The notes under the pieces are model-generated. The model was not told where the DNA came from, did no database searches, and was given only the letters and a program-made list of their open reading frames with translations. A stretch of DNA of 64,000 nucleotides from Hyphomicrobiales bacterium (GTDB taxonomy: Bacteria > Pseudomonadota > Alphaproteobacteria > Rhizobiales > Rhizobiaceae): assembly GCA_900467745.1 (NCBI GenBank), contig UBQW01000006.1, positions 1-64,000 of the forward strand, written 5' to 3'. This document shows positions 46,433-55,305 of this stretch, in pieces (position 1 is the stretch's first letter; each line of letters begins with the position of its first letter). The position numbers and the translations under genes were made by a program.

Positions 46433-46945
46433 ATGCAAAGCGCGATTCGTATCATCGGCATCGACCCCGGCCTGCGCCGCACCGGCTGGGGCGTCATCGA
46501 GACGCTGGGCAATTCGCTGCGCTTCGTCGCCTCCGGCACGGTCACGTCCGATGGCGACATGGACCTCGCATCACGCCTCTGCCAGCTGCATGATGGCCTT
46601 GCCGACGTCGTCCATGTGCATCAGCCCGACGAAGCCGCCGTCGAACAGACCTTCGTCAACAAGGACGCCGTCGCCACGCTGAAGCTCGGCCAGGCCCGCG
46701 GCATCGCCATGCTGGTCCCTGCCCGCGCCGGACTGCAGGTCTCGGAATACGCGCCGAACGCGGTGAAGAAGGCCGTCATCGGCGTCGGCCACGCCGAGAA
46801 GAAGCAGATCCACATGATGCTGAAGATCCTGATGCCGAAGGCCGAATTCAAGGGCGACGACGCCGCCGACGCGCTCGCCATCGCCATCTGCCACGCCCAC
46901 AACCGCGGCGGCGCTCGCATGCGCATGGCAGCGCTCGCCGGCTAG
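46433..46945 (+). CDS. ruvC: Holliday-junction resolvase RuvC
   Basis: RuvC nicks Holliday junctions symmetrically after RuvAB branch migration. The 170-aa product has the four acidic catalytic residues in [24 protein letters not shown] and [18 protein letters not shown]. Length and motifs are normal. A vapBC pair begins 54 bp after its stop, separating it from ruvA. Confidence 0.97.
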   Translation: MQSAIRIIGIDPGLRRTGWGVIETLGNSLRFVASGTVTSDGDMDLASRLCQLHDGLADVVHVHQPDEAAVEQTFVNKDAVATLKLGQARGIAMLVPARAGLQVSEYAPNAVKKAVIGVGHAEKKQIHMMLKILMPKAEFKGDDAADALAIAICHAHNRGGARMRMAALAG

Positions 46946-46952
46946 CTTGTTC

Positions 46953-46997
46953 TTGACTTGTTCTCGTTCCGTGATAAGTAATACCTGAGAGGTATTA
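46953..46997 (+). promoter_or_regulatory. vapBC1 promoter and operator
   Basis: TTGACT (46953-46958) and TAAGTA (46975-46980), spaced 16 bp, are followed by the perfect dyad TAATACCT-GAG-AGGTATTA (46979-46997). The dyad overlaps the -10 and contains the GAGAGG ribosome site of vapB1, so VapB binding would block both steps. Confidence 0.75.
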
Positions 46998-46999
46998 CC

Positions 47000-47263
47000 A
47001 TGCGTGTAACCGAAAAAGGCCAGGTGACGATCCCCAAGGAGATCCGCGACCGATTGAATATCGGCCCGGGATCGGAGGTGGATTTTGTCGCGGACGAGAA
47101 AGGCGCTCGGCTTGTGGTCGTCGCCGAAGGCAAATCCACATCGGACGAAGAATTCGCGACGTGGCTGAAAAGCGTTTCGGGTACGTTCGATACGCTCGGC
47201 ATGACCACGGATGAATATATGGAATGGCTGAGGGGGCCGCGCGATGACCTCGGTCCTCGTTGA
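47000..47263 (+). CDS. vapB: VapB-type AbrB/MazE-fold antitoxin (copy 1)
   Basis: This 87-aa antitoxin opens with the swapped-hairpin AbrB motif VTEKGQVTIPKEIRDRLNI. The C-terminal acidic/aromatic tail (SDEEFATWLKSVSGTF...YMEWLRG) is the expected toxin-binding part. It overlaps vapC1 by 20 nt. It is placed between ruvC and ruvA with its own promoter. Confidence 0.92.
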   Translation: MRVTEKGQVTIPKEIRDRLNIGPGSEVDFVADEKGARLVVVAEGKSTSDEEFATWLKSVSGTFDTLGMTTDEYMEWLRGPRDDLGPR

Positions 47264-47663
47264 TACCAATGTTTTCATCGATGTTTTCGGGCCGGAAACG
47301 CAGTTCAAGGAATGGTCGTCGGAGATGATTTTGAGGCTGCGCCCGCAAGCGCAGTTCATTCTCACACCGATCGTCTGGGCTGAATTGTCAAGCATGGCGC
47401 CGAGTGAAGACCAACTCATGTTCATGCTGGCACGGCTTAATCTGGTGCGCGAAGCGGTACCCTTTCCTGCGGCCTATCAGGCTGGGATGGCACACATCGC
47501 CTACCGCCGCGCCGGCGGCGCGCGCGAACGCACCCTGCCCGATTTCCTGATCGGCGCGCATGCGTTCGTCCGCTCCCATCGTCTGCTCACCCGCGACCCC
47601 GGGCGCTACCGGGCCTACTTCCCGGCGCTCGACCTCATCACGCCCGAAACCCATCCCATCTGA
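47244..47663 (+). CDS. vapC: VapC-type PIN ribonuclease toxin (copy 1)
   Basis: This 139-aa PIN-domain RNase shows the acidic tetrad: [13 protein letters not shown] (Asp), [10 protein letters not shown] (Glu), [10 protein letters not shown] (Asp) and [14 protein letters not shown] (Asp). All catalytic residues are present, so it is probably active. Many VapC cleave tRNA or 23S rRNA. The ruvA start lies 25 bp downstream. Confidence 0.92.
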   Translation: MTSVLVDTNVFIDVFGPETQFKEWSSEMILRLRPQAQFILTPIVWAELSSMAPSEDQLMFMLARLNLVREAVPFPAAYQAGMAHIAYRRAGGARERTLPDFLIGAHAFVRSHRLLTRDPGRYRAYFPALDLITPETHPI

Positions 47664-47688
47664 ACTCTTAACCGGCGGACCACCAAAC

Positions 47689-48306
47689 ATGATCGGCAAG
47701 CTCAAAGGCACCATCGACGAAATCGGCGACGACTATGTGCTCGTCGACGTGCACGGCGTCTGCTACGTCGCCCATTGCTCGGCGCGCACCCTGTCGCGCA
47801 TCGGCTCGGTGGGCGAGGCCTGCATTCTCTTCATCGAGACCTATGTGCGCGAAGACCAGCTGAAACTCTTCGGCTTCATGACCGCGCTCGAGCGTGAATG
47901 GTTCAACCTTTTGCAAAGCGTCCAGGGCGTCGGCGCCAAGGTGGCCCTGGCGGTGCTCTCGACGCTGACGCCTGGCGAGCTCGCCAACGCCATCGCCCTG
48001 CAGGATAAGACTTCCATCTCCCGCGCCAACGGCGTCGGTCCCAAGGTCGCGGTCCGCATCGTCACCGAACTGAAGAACAAGGCCCCCGCCTTCGCCGGCG
48101 AGGCATCCGCCAATATCGGCCTGAAACAGGAACTCGGCGAAGGTGTCGCCTCGGCTCCCGTCGCCGACGCCGTCTCGGCCCTCACCAACCTCGGCTACAG
48201 CAGAGACCAGGCCGCCAACGCCGTGGCCGCCGCGATGAAGACGGCGGGAGAAGGCGCTGACAGCGCCAAGCTGATCCGGCTGGGGTTGAAGGAGTTGTCG
48301 CGGTAA
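47689..48306 (+). CDS. ruvA: Holliday-junction DNA helicase subunit RuvA
   Basis: RuvA tetramers bind the four-way junction and load RuvB. The 205-aa product starts [21 protein letters not shown]. It has an OB domain, two helix-hairpin-helix motifs ([18 protein letters not shown] and [16 protein letters not shown]) and the C-terminal RuvB-contacting domain ([19 protein letters not shown]). It is flanked on both sides by vapBC pairs. Confidence 0.97.
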   Translation: MIGKLKGTIDEIGDDYVLVDVHGVCYVAHCSARTLSRIGSVGEACILFIETYVREDQLKLFGFMTALEREWFNLLQSVQGVGAKVALAVLSTLTPGELANAIALQDKTSISRANGVGPKVAVRIVTELKNKAPAFAGEASANIGLKQELGEGVASAPVADAVSALTNLGYSRDQAANAVAAAMKTAGEGADSAKLIRLGLKELSR

Positions 48307-48312
48307 GCGCAA

Positions 48313-48354
48313 TTGCCAGGGCAATCGCGCCTTACTATTATACAAAGGTAAGGC
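48313..48354 (+). promoter_or_regulatory. vapBC2 promoter with flanking operator repeat
   Basis: TTGCCA (48313-48318), a 17-bp spacer and TATTAT (48336-48341) form a good promoter. GCCTTAC (48329-48335) and GTAAGGC (48348-48354) are inverted repeats flanking the -10, as expected for VapBC autorepression. Confidence 0.75.
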
Positions 48355-48370
48355 AGAGCAACGGAGCGAG

Positions 48371-48652
48371 ATGATGGGCTTCAACATCACGATCACATCC
48401 AAGGGACAGATGACGATCCCCAAGGACTTGCGCGATCAGCTGAACGTCAAGGCCGGTGACAAATGCTATGCCTGGGTCCGAAACGGCGAACTGATCATGG
48501 TCCCCCGCAACAAACCGCTCAGCGAGCTTGCAGGCATTCTCGGCAAGCCGCCGGTTGATGCGCCACTGTCTCAGGAAGGCATCGATGAGGCGGTCATGGA
48601 CGCCGTCGTCGAGCGTTATGAAAATGCGACTGGAAAGAGTGAGCGCGAATGA
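48371..48652 (+). CDS. vapB: VapB-type AbrB-fold antitoxin (copy 2)
   Basis: The product is 93 aa. The AbrB motif ITITSKGQMTIPKDLRDQLNVKAGDK is intact, and the C-terminal half (LSELAGILGKPPVDAPLSQEGIDEAVMDAV) is the expected toxin-binding tail. ATG 48371 or the next codon, 48374, can serve as start. It differs clearly from copy 1, so the two pairs are separate acquisitions rather than a recent duplication. It overlaps vapC2 by ATGA. Confidence 0.92.
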   Translation: MMGFNITITSKGQMTIPKDLRDQLNVKAGDKCYAWVRNGELIMVPRNKPLSELAGILGKPPVDAPLSQEGIDEAVMDAVVERYENATGKSERE

Positions 48653-49056
48653 CGGCACGCTTCGGCATCGACACGAACGTGCTCTTGCACGTCGCCATGG
48701 CTGATGACGCGAGGCAAGGCGATGCCGTGGCGGCTCTGCTCGGTCGCCTGGAGACGGACGATGTGCTCTTCGTCAATGTCTCCGTCGTTCTCGAAGCCTA
48801 TTGGGTATTGAACCGCATGTATCGCTATCCGAAAGAGCGTATTCTCGATTTCATCCAGGCTGTTCTCGAACGACGGGAATTCGAGGTCGCCGCCTATGAA
48901 GCCGTGGGCAATGCCGTCTATCTTTGCCGAACCGCCAATGTCGATTTCGCCGATGTACTGCTCAGTGAAATGAACCGGCTCGACGGCTGCGCCAAAACCT
49001 TTACCTTCGACCGCAAGGCCGCCCGCAAAATTCCCGGAATGGAACTTCTCGCATGA
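48649..49056 (+). CDS. vapC: VapC-type PIN ribonuclease toxin (copy 2)
   Basis: This 135-aa PIN RNase has acidic residues in [42 protein letters not shown] and [16 protein letters not shown]. It is divergent from copy 1. Its stop codon overlaps the ruvB start by ATGA (49053-49056), so translation of ruvB is probably coupled to the toxin gene and ruvB may be under vapBC2 autoregulation. Confidence 0.92.
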   Translation: MTARFGIDTNVLLHVAMADDARQGDAVAALLGRLETDDVLFVNVSVVLEAYWVLNRMYRYPKERILDFIQAVLERREFEVAAYEAVGNAVYLCRTANVDFADVLLSEMNRLDGCAKTFTFDRKAARKIPGMELLA

Positions 49057-50093
49057 CCGACACCGCCCGCCTCATCACCCCGGAAAAACGCGGCGAGGAT
49101 TTCGACGCGACGCTGCGGCCGCAGTCGCTCGACGAGTTTACCGGCCAAGCCGAGGCCCGCGCCAATCTGAAGATCTTCATCGAGGCGGCGAAGAACCGTG
49201 GCGAGGCGCTCGATCACGTTCTCTTCGTCGGCCCGCCCGGTCTCGGCAAGACGACGCTGGCGCAGATCATGGCCAAGGAACTCGGCGTCAACTTCCGCTC
49301 GACGTCAGGCCCCGTCATCGCCAAGGCCGGCGATCTCGCAGCACTGCTCACCAATCTCGAGGAGCGCGACGTGCTCTTCATCGACGAGATCCATCGCCTC
49401 AGCCCCGCCGTCGAGGAAATCCTCTATCCTGCCATGGAGGACTTCCAGCTCGATCTGATCATCGGCGAAGGCCCGGCTGCGCGCTCGGTGAAGATCGACC
49501 TGTCGAAATTCACACTGGTCGCCGCCACCACCCGCCTCGGCCTTCTGACGACGCCGCTGCGCGACCGCTTCGGCATTCCGGTGCGGCTCTCCTTCTACAC
49601 CGTCGATGAACTGGAACTGATCGTGCGTCGCGGCGCGCGGCTGATGAACCTGCCGATGACGGACGAAGGCGCCCGCGAGATCGCGCGCCGCGCCCGTGGC
49701 ACGCCCCGCATCGCCGGCCGCCTGCTGCGCCGCGTGCGCGATTTCGCCGAGGTCGCGAGAGCGGAAGCAGTCACCCGCGAGATCGCCGACGAGGCGCTGA
49801 CCCGCTTGCTGGTCGACAATCTCGGCCTCGATCAGCTCGATAAGCGCTATCTCAACATGATCGCGGTGAATTTCGGCGGCGGCCCCGTCGGCATCGAGAC
49901 GATCGCCGCCGGCCTGTCGGAGCCGCGCGACGCGATCGAGGACATCATCGAGCCCTATATGATCCAGCAGGGCTTCATCCAGCGCACCCCGCGCGGCCGC
50001 GTCTTGACCGCCACCGCCTGGAAGCACCTCGGCATGCAGCCGCCGAAGGATCTCGAAGCAGCCCAGTTCCGCCTGTTCCAGCAGGACGATTGA
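49053..50093 (+). CDS. ruvB: Holliday-junction branch-migration ATPase RuvB
   Basis: RuvB hexamers drive branch migration. The 346-aa AAA+ ATPase has [11 protein letters not shown], Walker [12 protein letters not shown], Walker [12 protein letters not shown], sensor 1 [10 protein letters not shown], the arginine region [12 protein letters not shown] and a winged-helix end ([21 protein letters not shown]). No separate promoter is visible before it, since it begins inside the vapC2 stop codon. Confidence 0.98.
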   Translation: MTDTARLITPEKRGEDFDATLRPQSLDEFTGQAEARANLKIFIEAAKNRGEALDHVLFVGPPGLGKTTLAQIMAKELGVNFRSTSGPVIAKAGDLAALLTNLEERDVLFIDEIHRLSPAVEEILYPAMEDFQLDLIIGEGPAARSVKIDLSKFTLVAATTRLGLLTTPLRDRFGIPVRLSFYTVDELELIVRRGARLMNLPMTDEGAREIARRARGTPRIAGRLLRRVRDFAEVARAEAVTREIADEALTRLLVDNLGLDQLDKRYLNMIAVNFGGGPVGIETIAAGLSEPRDAIEDIIEPYMIQQGFIQRTPRGRVLTATAWKHLGMQPPKDLEAAQFRLFQQDD

Positions 50094-50141
50094 GGAACCC
50101 CTACCCCGCTTCGCGCATTGGCATCTCGAAAGGAGATCGTC

Positions 50142-50360
50142 ATGCGCAAGTACCGCATCGGCACTGGTGTCGAATGGAAATGGGGCAAGGGAACCGGGAC
50201 CGGCAAGATCAAGGAGAGCTTCACCGACGACGTCGAGCGTACGATCGAAGGTGCGGTCATCAAGCGGAAGGCGAGCAGGGAAGAGCCGGCCTATCTGATC
50301 GAGCAGGAAGACGGCGGCAAGGTCCTGAAGAGCCATTCCGAGCTGAAGAAATCCGGCTGA
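50142..50360 (+). CDS. DUF2945 / hypervirulence-associated TUDOR-domain protein
   Basis: A strong AAGGAGAT precedes this ATG. The 72-aa product (MRKYRIGTGVEWKWGKGTGTGKI...) is a small SH3/Tudor-like barrel of the DUF2945 family: KVxWxWGxGxGxGKI, then IKRKASREEPAYLIEQEDGGKVLKSHSEL. It is predicted cytoplasmic and its function is unknown. It lies 48 bp after ruvB. Confidence 0.87.
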   Translation: MRKYRIGTGVEWKWGKGTGTGKIKESFTDDVERTIEGAVIKRKASREEPAYLIEQEDGGKVLKSHSELKKSG

Positions 50361-50413
50361 CGGCAGCCTGAAGCGCCTGCATGCCCCAGCCGTCGCAACG
50401 AGGAGGACATGCC

Positions 50414-50977
50414 GTGACGGCTTTCGACCCCATCCGCCCCTTCCGCAAGCTCGCCTATAACAACGCGCTCGCCAATCATCGCCTGCACATGGCCTGCGCG
50501 CTGTTGCAGCCGGGCGAGTTCGAAGCGCCGCGCATGAGCTTCTTCCCCTCGATCAAGGCGACGCTGAACCATATCCTGACGGTGGACTGGTTCTATGTCG
50601 ATGCGCTGGAAGGCGGCACGCTGGGGCCGCAGGCCTGGGCGGTCGAGGAGCCCTGCCCCGATATCGCAAGCCTTGCCGCCGAACAGAAAGCCGTCGACAC
50701 AAGATTGGTAATGCTCGCTGAAGCGCTGTCGCCGCCGAAGCTGGTCTCGACAGTCGAGATCCATCGCGGCGAGCGCATTCAGCGGGAGCGGATGGAGGAT
50801 GTGCTTGGCCACCTCTTCCAGCACCAGACGCATCATCGCGGCCAAGTGCATGCCATGCTGGCGGGCACCAGCGTGAAGCCGCCGCAGCTCGACGAATTCA
50901 TCGTCTCAGACGATGCCAGGTTCCGGGGCGACGAGATCGCCGCCCTCGGATGGAGCGAAGCACGGATTATGGACTAG
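50414..50977 (+). CDS. DinB-family putative metal-dependent protein
   Basis: GAGGAGGA precedes a GTG at 50414, which I use as start. The intervening ATG at 50408 is out of frame. The 187-aa four-helix bundle has candidate metal-binding His in TLNHILTVDWFY and HQTHHRGQVHAML, the DinB/YfiT pattern. Family members often use bacillithiol, mycothiol or similar, but its substrate is unknown. It is followed by a dispersed repeat. Confidence 0.87.
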   Translation: MTAFDPIRPFRKLAYNNALANHRLHMACALLQPGEFEAPRMSFFPSIKATLNHILTVDWFYVDALEGGTLGPQAWAVEEPCPDIASLAAEQKAVDTRLVMLAEALSPPKLVSTVEIHRGERIQRERMEDVLGHLFQHQTHHRGQVHAMLAGTSVKPPQLDEFIVSDDARFRGDEIAALGWSEARIMD

Positions 50978-50978
50978 A

Positions 50979-51076
50979 GCAATTCCAGGAAAAGTGCGAA
51001 GCGGTTTTCCGTCCGGAATTGCGTGAGAACAAAAGAGTAGAGCAGTCCGCGATTCGAAGAAAAGCGGAACTGCTCT
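50979..51076. repeat. Two dispersed rhizobial palindromes, also the acvB terminator
   Basis: The first unit (50979-51022) pairs GCAATTCC with GGAATTGC and an inner GGAAAA with TTTTCC. I know this sequence type as abundant in Rhizobium intergenic regions. The second (51039-51076) pairs AGAGCAGT with ACTGCTCT and abuts the acvB stop codon, where on the minus strand it could end transcription (ACTCTTTTG tail). Confidence 0.65.
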
Positions 51077-52457
51077 AATCCTGCAGCCGCGCCTTCAGCC
51101 CGTCGATGATCGTCTTGCTGAGCAGCGCGTAGTTTTCGTCAAAGTGGTGGTCGCCGGCGAGCGCGATGACATCGACGCCGCTGTCCTTCAGATCCGGGCA
51201 GGCAACCTCGTCGTCGTCTTCCTTGCCGTAGACGCACTGGACGATCTTCGGATCTACGGCCTTCAGATCGGCCACCGGGTCGCCCCCGGCGCCTTCGGTC
51301 TTGGCGCCGAGCCAGCCCATGACGGAAATCTGGTAATCCACCTCGTGCGACAGCGACAGCAGCGAGATCTGTGCGACAGCGCTCTTTGCCGCCGGCTTCA
51401 GCCGTGAGAAAGCGGCCGGCACGACATCGGCGCCGAAGGAATAGCCGACCAAGAGAACATGCTTGACCTTCCACTGCTTGCGGTAGAGCTCGATGATCTT
51501 CCCGAGATCGTCCGCGGTTTCCTGCGGCTTACGCTCGGACCAGAAGTAATGCAGCGAATCCACGCCGACCACGGGAATACCCTGCTTCTGCAGCGCGGCA
51601 CCCACTTCCTTGTCGATATCGCGCCAGCCGCCATCGCCGGAATAGATGATCGCCATCGTGTCGAAGGCGGGCTTGGCGTCGAGGATCGTCAGCGGCAGGC
51701 CGAGCGGATTGTCGGCATTGCCGGATGCGGCGATCAGGTCGTCGAGCGTGCTGCTCAGCGTCGTCTGCGCGTCGTCCTGGGACTCGCGAATGTCGATGTC
51801 GGAGTGCGCCTTCTTCAGCTCGTCCGCATGCGCGCGGCCGTCCTTGTCGGCATTGGGCGTGACGGCGGCGATGATGGGATCGGGCAGCGCGATGTCGCTG
51901 AGGCCATAGATCATCCGGTCGCCGACCGTCTTCTTCTTCGCCGGCGTGCAAAGCTGCTGCGTCAGCGGGATACCGGCCAGCGGATCGATCGCCAGTGTCT
52001 GGCCGATGGTCGCATCCGGCGTCTGCGCGGCGATTGCCAGCGCCAGCGCCCCGCCCTCGCCGATACCGGCCACGATCGGCAGGTGATACGGACTGTTGCC
52101 GGCGGCGCGCTGCACCTGCTGGCTGAGCGACTCGATATCGGAGACCAGATAGATGCAGCCGTCATTGTCGCTGACGTCGTATTTACGCAGTGCATCGATG
52201 TAGGATGGGAAGTCGACGCCGATGACAACGGCGCCCTCGCCCACCAGTCGGTCGGCCTCCGTCTTTTCCTTGTCGCCCCATCCCGCGGCATCCGAGATCA
52301 GCATTACGGCGCCCTTGACGTCGCCGTCGGGCAGGAAGATGTGCGGCGACGGGATGAGCCCGGTCTCGAACTCCTGCGTCGTCTCGTCGGCCGCGCGTGC
52401 GGCGGGAATGGAGAGCGCCAGCGCACAGGCGGCGGCCAGAATGTGTCTTTTCATCAT
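51075..52457 (-). CDS. acvB: AcvB/VirJ-family periplasmic lysyl-phosphatidylglycerol hydrolase
   Basis: The 460-aa product has signal peptide MMKRHILAAACALALSIPAARA. The start ATG 52457 overlaps the lpiA stop by ATGA and follows GAGGAA. The C-terminal alpha/beta-hydrolase (VirJ) domain has the nucleophile elbow LLVGYSFGADV and a late His in LAGDHHFDEN. In Agrobacterium tumefaciens AcvB hydrolyses lysyl-phosphatidylglycerol and is needed for full virulence. Its partner lpiA makes that lipid, so the pair sets lysyl-PG levels. Confidence 0.93.
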   Translation of the reverse strand: MMKRHILAAACALALSIPAARAADETTQEFETGLIPSPHIFLPDGDVKGAVMLISDAAGWGDKEKTEADRLVGEGAVVIGVDFPSYIDALRKYDVSDNDGCIYLVSDIESLSQQVQRAAGNSPYHLPIVAGIGEGGALALAIAAQTPDATIGQTLAIDPLAGIPLTQQLCTPAKKKTVGDRMIYGLSDIALPDPIIAAVTPNADKDGRAHADELKKAHSDIDIRESQDDAQTTLSSTLDDLIAASGNADNPLGLPLTILDAKPAFDTMAIIYSGDGGWRDIDKEVGAALQKQGIPVVGVDSLHYFWSERKPQETADDLGKIIELYRKQWKVKHVLLVGYSFGADVVPAAFSRLKPAAKSAVAQISLLSLSHEVDYQISVMGWLGAKTEGAGGDPVADLKAVDPKIVQCVYGKEDDDEVACPDLKDSGVDVIALAGDHHFDENYALLSKTIIDGLKARLQD

Positions 52458-55057
52458 TTCCTCACGACCCCTTTCAATCCGCCGCCGATCAGGAGCGTCG
52501 CGTCCATCAAAGCGATCATCGGATTGCCTCCTCCGGACACCGCAAGATAGCGCGGATGCCATTGAGGGTGAAACTTGGATTTGAAGGCCCTGAGGCCCTT
52601 GAAGTTGTAGAAGCGCTCGCCGTGCTCGAACACGGTGCTGCCGATGCGATCCCAAACCGGCGCCGTCTCGCGCTTCGACATGCCAGAAAGCGGGGCCATG
52701 CCGAGGTTGAAGTGCGAGAAGCCTTCGGCGCGCAGATATTCCATGATCTGCACGAACAGGAAGTCCATGGAGCCCTTGGGCGCATCCGGCGAGAAACGCA
52801 TCAGGTCGATGGTCCCCTCGTCCTTGGCGCCGGTGATCAGGATGTTTGCGAAGGCAACGATCTTGCCCTCGAGCTTCAGGATGCCGACCGGCTGGGCAAG
52901 GATGTAGTCGGACGTGAACGCACCGAGCGAAAAGCCTTTCTCCTTGGCGTTATGGTCGGCAAGCCAGGCGTCGGAAACAGCCGCCAGCTCGTCCATCACG
53001 CCAGGCACGTCTTCCGCCGCGATCACTTCGAAGCTCAACCCGTCGCGCTGTGCGCGGCTTGCGGTCTGGCGAAGGTTCGCCCACTTGCCGCCCTTCATCT
53101 CGAAGGTCGAAAGGTCGGAGACGGCGAGTTCGCCGAGCTTGAAGGCGCGCAGGCCCGCATCGGCGCAGTGCGAAAGCAGCGCCGGCGAGATCTGGTAGAA
53201 CACGGCGCGGCAGCCGGCGGCGCGCGCCGTCTCGACGAAGCGCCACACGAGCTCCGGCATCGCGCTGCGGTCGCCGACGGGATCGAACAGCGCGATCCAA
53301 GAGCGACCCTGGCGGCCATACATGATGAAGGCGTCGCCCTTGTCCGAGAACATCACGCTCTTGTCGCCCATGCGCACCAGATTGGCGTCGGCGTAGCGCT
53401 GCTTCTCGACGATATCGACAGCGCGCTCCAGCGCCTCGTCCGTGGCCGGCTCAAGCCGGGTCGTTGCCGGCCGCAGAAGGCTGAAGACGGCGATGGCGGT
53501 CGAGATGATGGTGATGCCAAGCACGGCGCGCAGACCGCGCGGCGCCTCGTCGGCGAATTCGAACTGCCACCACAGCTCGTTGCTGTAATCGACGTCGCGA
53601 TAGACGAAGAGCAGGATGACAACGGCGCCGACGCAGACAACGGCGATCGCCGTCAGCCAGGATGCGGTCAGCGTCTGGTTAAGCAGCGAGGCGCGGCGAC
53701 GGAACAGGCGCCGGCTGACGAACAGGCCAAAGATGAGGAAGGCGAGGAACGCGGCCTCGACCAGCGCCACGGCCTTCAGCAGCGACAGCATCAGTGCTGC
53801 CGCGGCCGAGAAGATGGTGATCCACCATGCGCCGTCGAGCTTCTGGCCAAGACCACGCGCGGCGACCACCAGCGCCAGTCCGGCAAGGCTCGCAAGGAAG
53901 TGCGCGCCTTCCACGATCGGCAGCGGCAGATAGTTGGAGAGGAACTCCAGGTTGGAATCCGGCGTCGGCGTGACGCTCGAAAAGATCAGCATGACGCCGA
54001 GCAGCAGCGATAGCGCCGAAAGGAGCTGCGGCATCAGCCGGATGCCGATGCGGCGGAAACCGGAGGCGACGGGATGGTCGGCGAAGCGGCGAAGCTCGGT
54101 TGCCGAGACCGCCAGAACCGCAAGCAGCAGCGGCACGACGTGGTAGATGAGGCGGTAGAGAACCAACGAGCCGAGCACGGCATCGATATTCACAGCACTG
54201 CCGAGCGCGGCGATGATAACAGTTTCGAACACGCCGAGGCCGGCCGGCACATGGCTGAGCACACCGAGACCGACGGCAATCGCGTAGACGGCGAGAAACA
54301 CCGGCCAGCTGATCGCCGTCTGCGGCAGGAGAACGTAGAGAACGGTGGCGGACGCGGCGATATCGAAGGCGGCGACCAGGAACTGACGCGACCATGTGGC
54401 GGAATCAGGCAGCCGCAGCGAGAAACGGCCGATGCTGACCGCGCGCCCGCCACGGCCAAGCACGACACCCGCCGCCAACACCAGCACGATCGACCCGCCG
54501 AGGAGACGCAAAACCCAGCTGCTGACATCGATGAGCGGCGCGATCTCGTCGGCGATGGCGAGAAGCGCGATGGAGCCGACACCGGCCAGGCCGAGGCCGA
54601 AGGCGATGGTGACGAAAGCGATGACGCGGCCGATATCCTCCGGCGTCAATCCGAGCCTGGAATAGGCGCGGTAGCGGATCGCTCCACCGCTCAGTGCGCC
54701 GAAGCCAGCCGTATTGCCGACGGCATAGGCGGCAAACGCGGTCAGCGCGACCTGCGGGAACGGCAGCTTCTTGCCGACGTAATCGATGGCGTTGACGTCG
54801 TAGAACACCAGCGCGAGAAAACTCAGCGCCGTGAAGAACAGCGCCAGCACGATAGAGCTGATCTTGGTGTCGGCCAGCGCCTGCACCACGTCGTCGTAGC
54901 GCACCTCGGTCGTCAGCTGCTCGATCGCGAAACCGACCATGCAGAACACGGCCAGCGTCGCAAGCGCCGTCAGATGCGTCCGATACCGGCTGAAAAATCG
55001 CGAGATGCCCGATTCTTCTATGACTTCAATCTCTTCCAAATTGGCGTGCTTCGACAT
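52454..55057 (-). CDS. lpiA: Lysylphosphatidylglycerol synthase/flippase LpiA (MprF)
   Basis: This 867-aa MprF-family enzyme uses lysyl-tRNA to aminoacylate phosphatidylglycerol and flips the product outward, lowering surface negative charge. The N-terminal half has about 14 membrane helices (VGNTAGFGALSGGAIRYRAY, LSHVPAGLGVFE). The C-terminal DUF2156 domain is cytosolic (MYGRQGRSWIALFDPVGDR, FSLGAFTSDY, DLMRFSPDAPKGSMDFLF). It is first gene of lpiA-acvB. In R. tropici and S. medicae the operon is acid-inducible, but I see no identifiable acid-response box upstream. Confidence 0.95.
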   Translation of the reverse strand: MSKHANLEEIEVIEESGISRFFSRYRTHLTALATLAVFCMVGFAIEQLTTEVRYDDVVQALADTKISSIVLALFFTALSFLALVFYDVNAIDYVGKKLPFPQVALTAFAAYAVGNTAGFGALSGGAIRYRAYSRLGLTPEDIGRVIAFVTIAFGLGLAGVGSIALLAIADEIAPLIDVSSWVLRLLGGSIVLVLAAGVVLGRGGRAVSIGRFSLRLPDSATWSRQFLVAAFDIAASATVLYVLLPQTAISWPVFLAVYAIAVGLGVLSHVPAGLGVFETVIIAALGSAVNIDAVLGSLVLYRLIYHVVPLLLAVLAVSATELRRFADHPVASGFRRIGIRLMPQLLSALSLLLGVMLIFSSVTPTPDSNLEFLSNYLPLPIVEGAHFLASLAGLALVVAARGLGQKLDGAWWITIFSAAAALMLSLLKAVALVEAAFLAFLIFGLFVSRRLFRRRASLLNQTLTASWLTAIAVVCVGAVVILLFVYRDVDYSNELWWQFEFADEAPRGLRAVLGITIISTAIAVFSLLRPATTRLEPATDEALERAVDIVEKQRYADANLVRMGDKSVMFSDKGDAFIMYGRQGRSWIALFDPVGDRSAMPELVWRFVETARAAGCRAVFYQISPALLSHCADAGLRAFKLGELAVSDLSTFEMKGGKWANLRQTASRAQRDGLSFEVIAAEDVPGVMDELAAVSDAWLADHNAKEKGFSLGAFTSDYILAQPVGILKLEGKIVAFANILITGAKDEGTIDLMRFSPDAPKGSMDFLFVQIMEYLRAEGFSHFNLGMAPLSGMSKRETAPVWDRIGSTVFEHGERFYNFKGLRAFKSKFHPQWHPRYLAVSGGGNPMIALMDATLLIGGGLKGVVRK

Positions 55058-55305
55058 TACGAACCGTCGTAAACCTACATATTAGCGGGAATCATGTCTT
55101 GGACATCTAACATAACCTGCATGTAAGTTCTTGGACGCAAGCCCGCGAATACATGCCAACACTACCCCAATGCCGCTTAACGACGCCTGCTTCATCCCCA
55201 ATTGGGGCATTTTTGGCGCGGGGACAGGGGTTTGAATATTGTATTTTCGTAAGGTTAAAGCCTTCGATGCGCCAATACCGGCATCCGGGGATGCCGGCAT
55301 GCCGG
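55058..55305. other. lpiA upstream region / mscS 3' flank
   Basis: The perfect hairpin CCGGCATCC-GG-GGATGCCGG (55278-55297) lies 8 bp past the mscS stop and may end that transcript. The rest is the presumed lpiA promoter region, without a recognisable box. Confidence 0.4.

Noticed and set aside
52397-54013. 538-aa plus-strand ORF
   Set aside because: It is antisense to lpiA and acvB and has the Asp/Arg/Gln-rich composition typical of shadow frames here.
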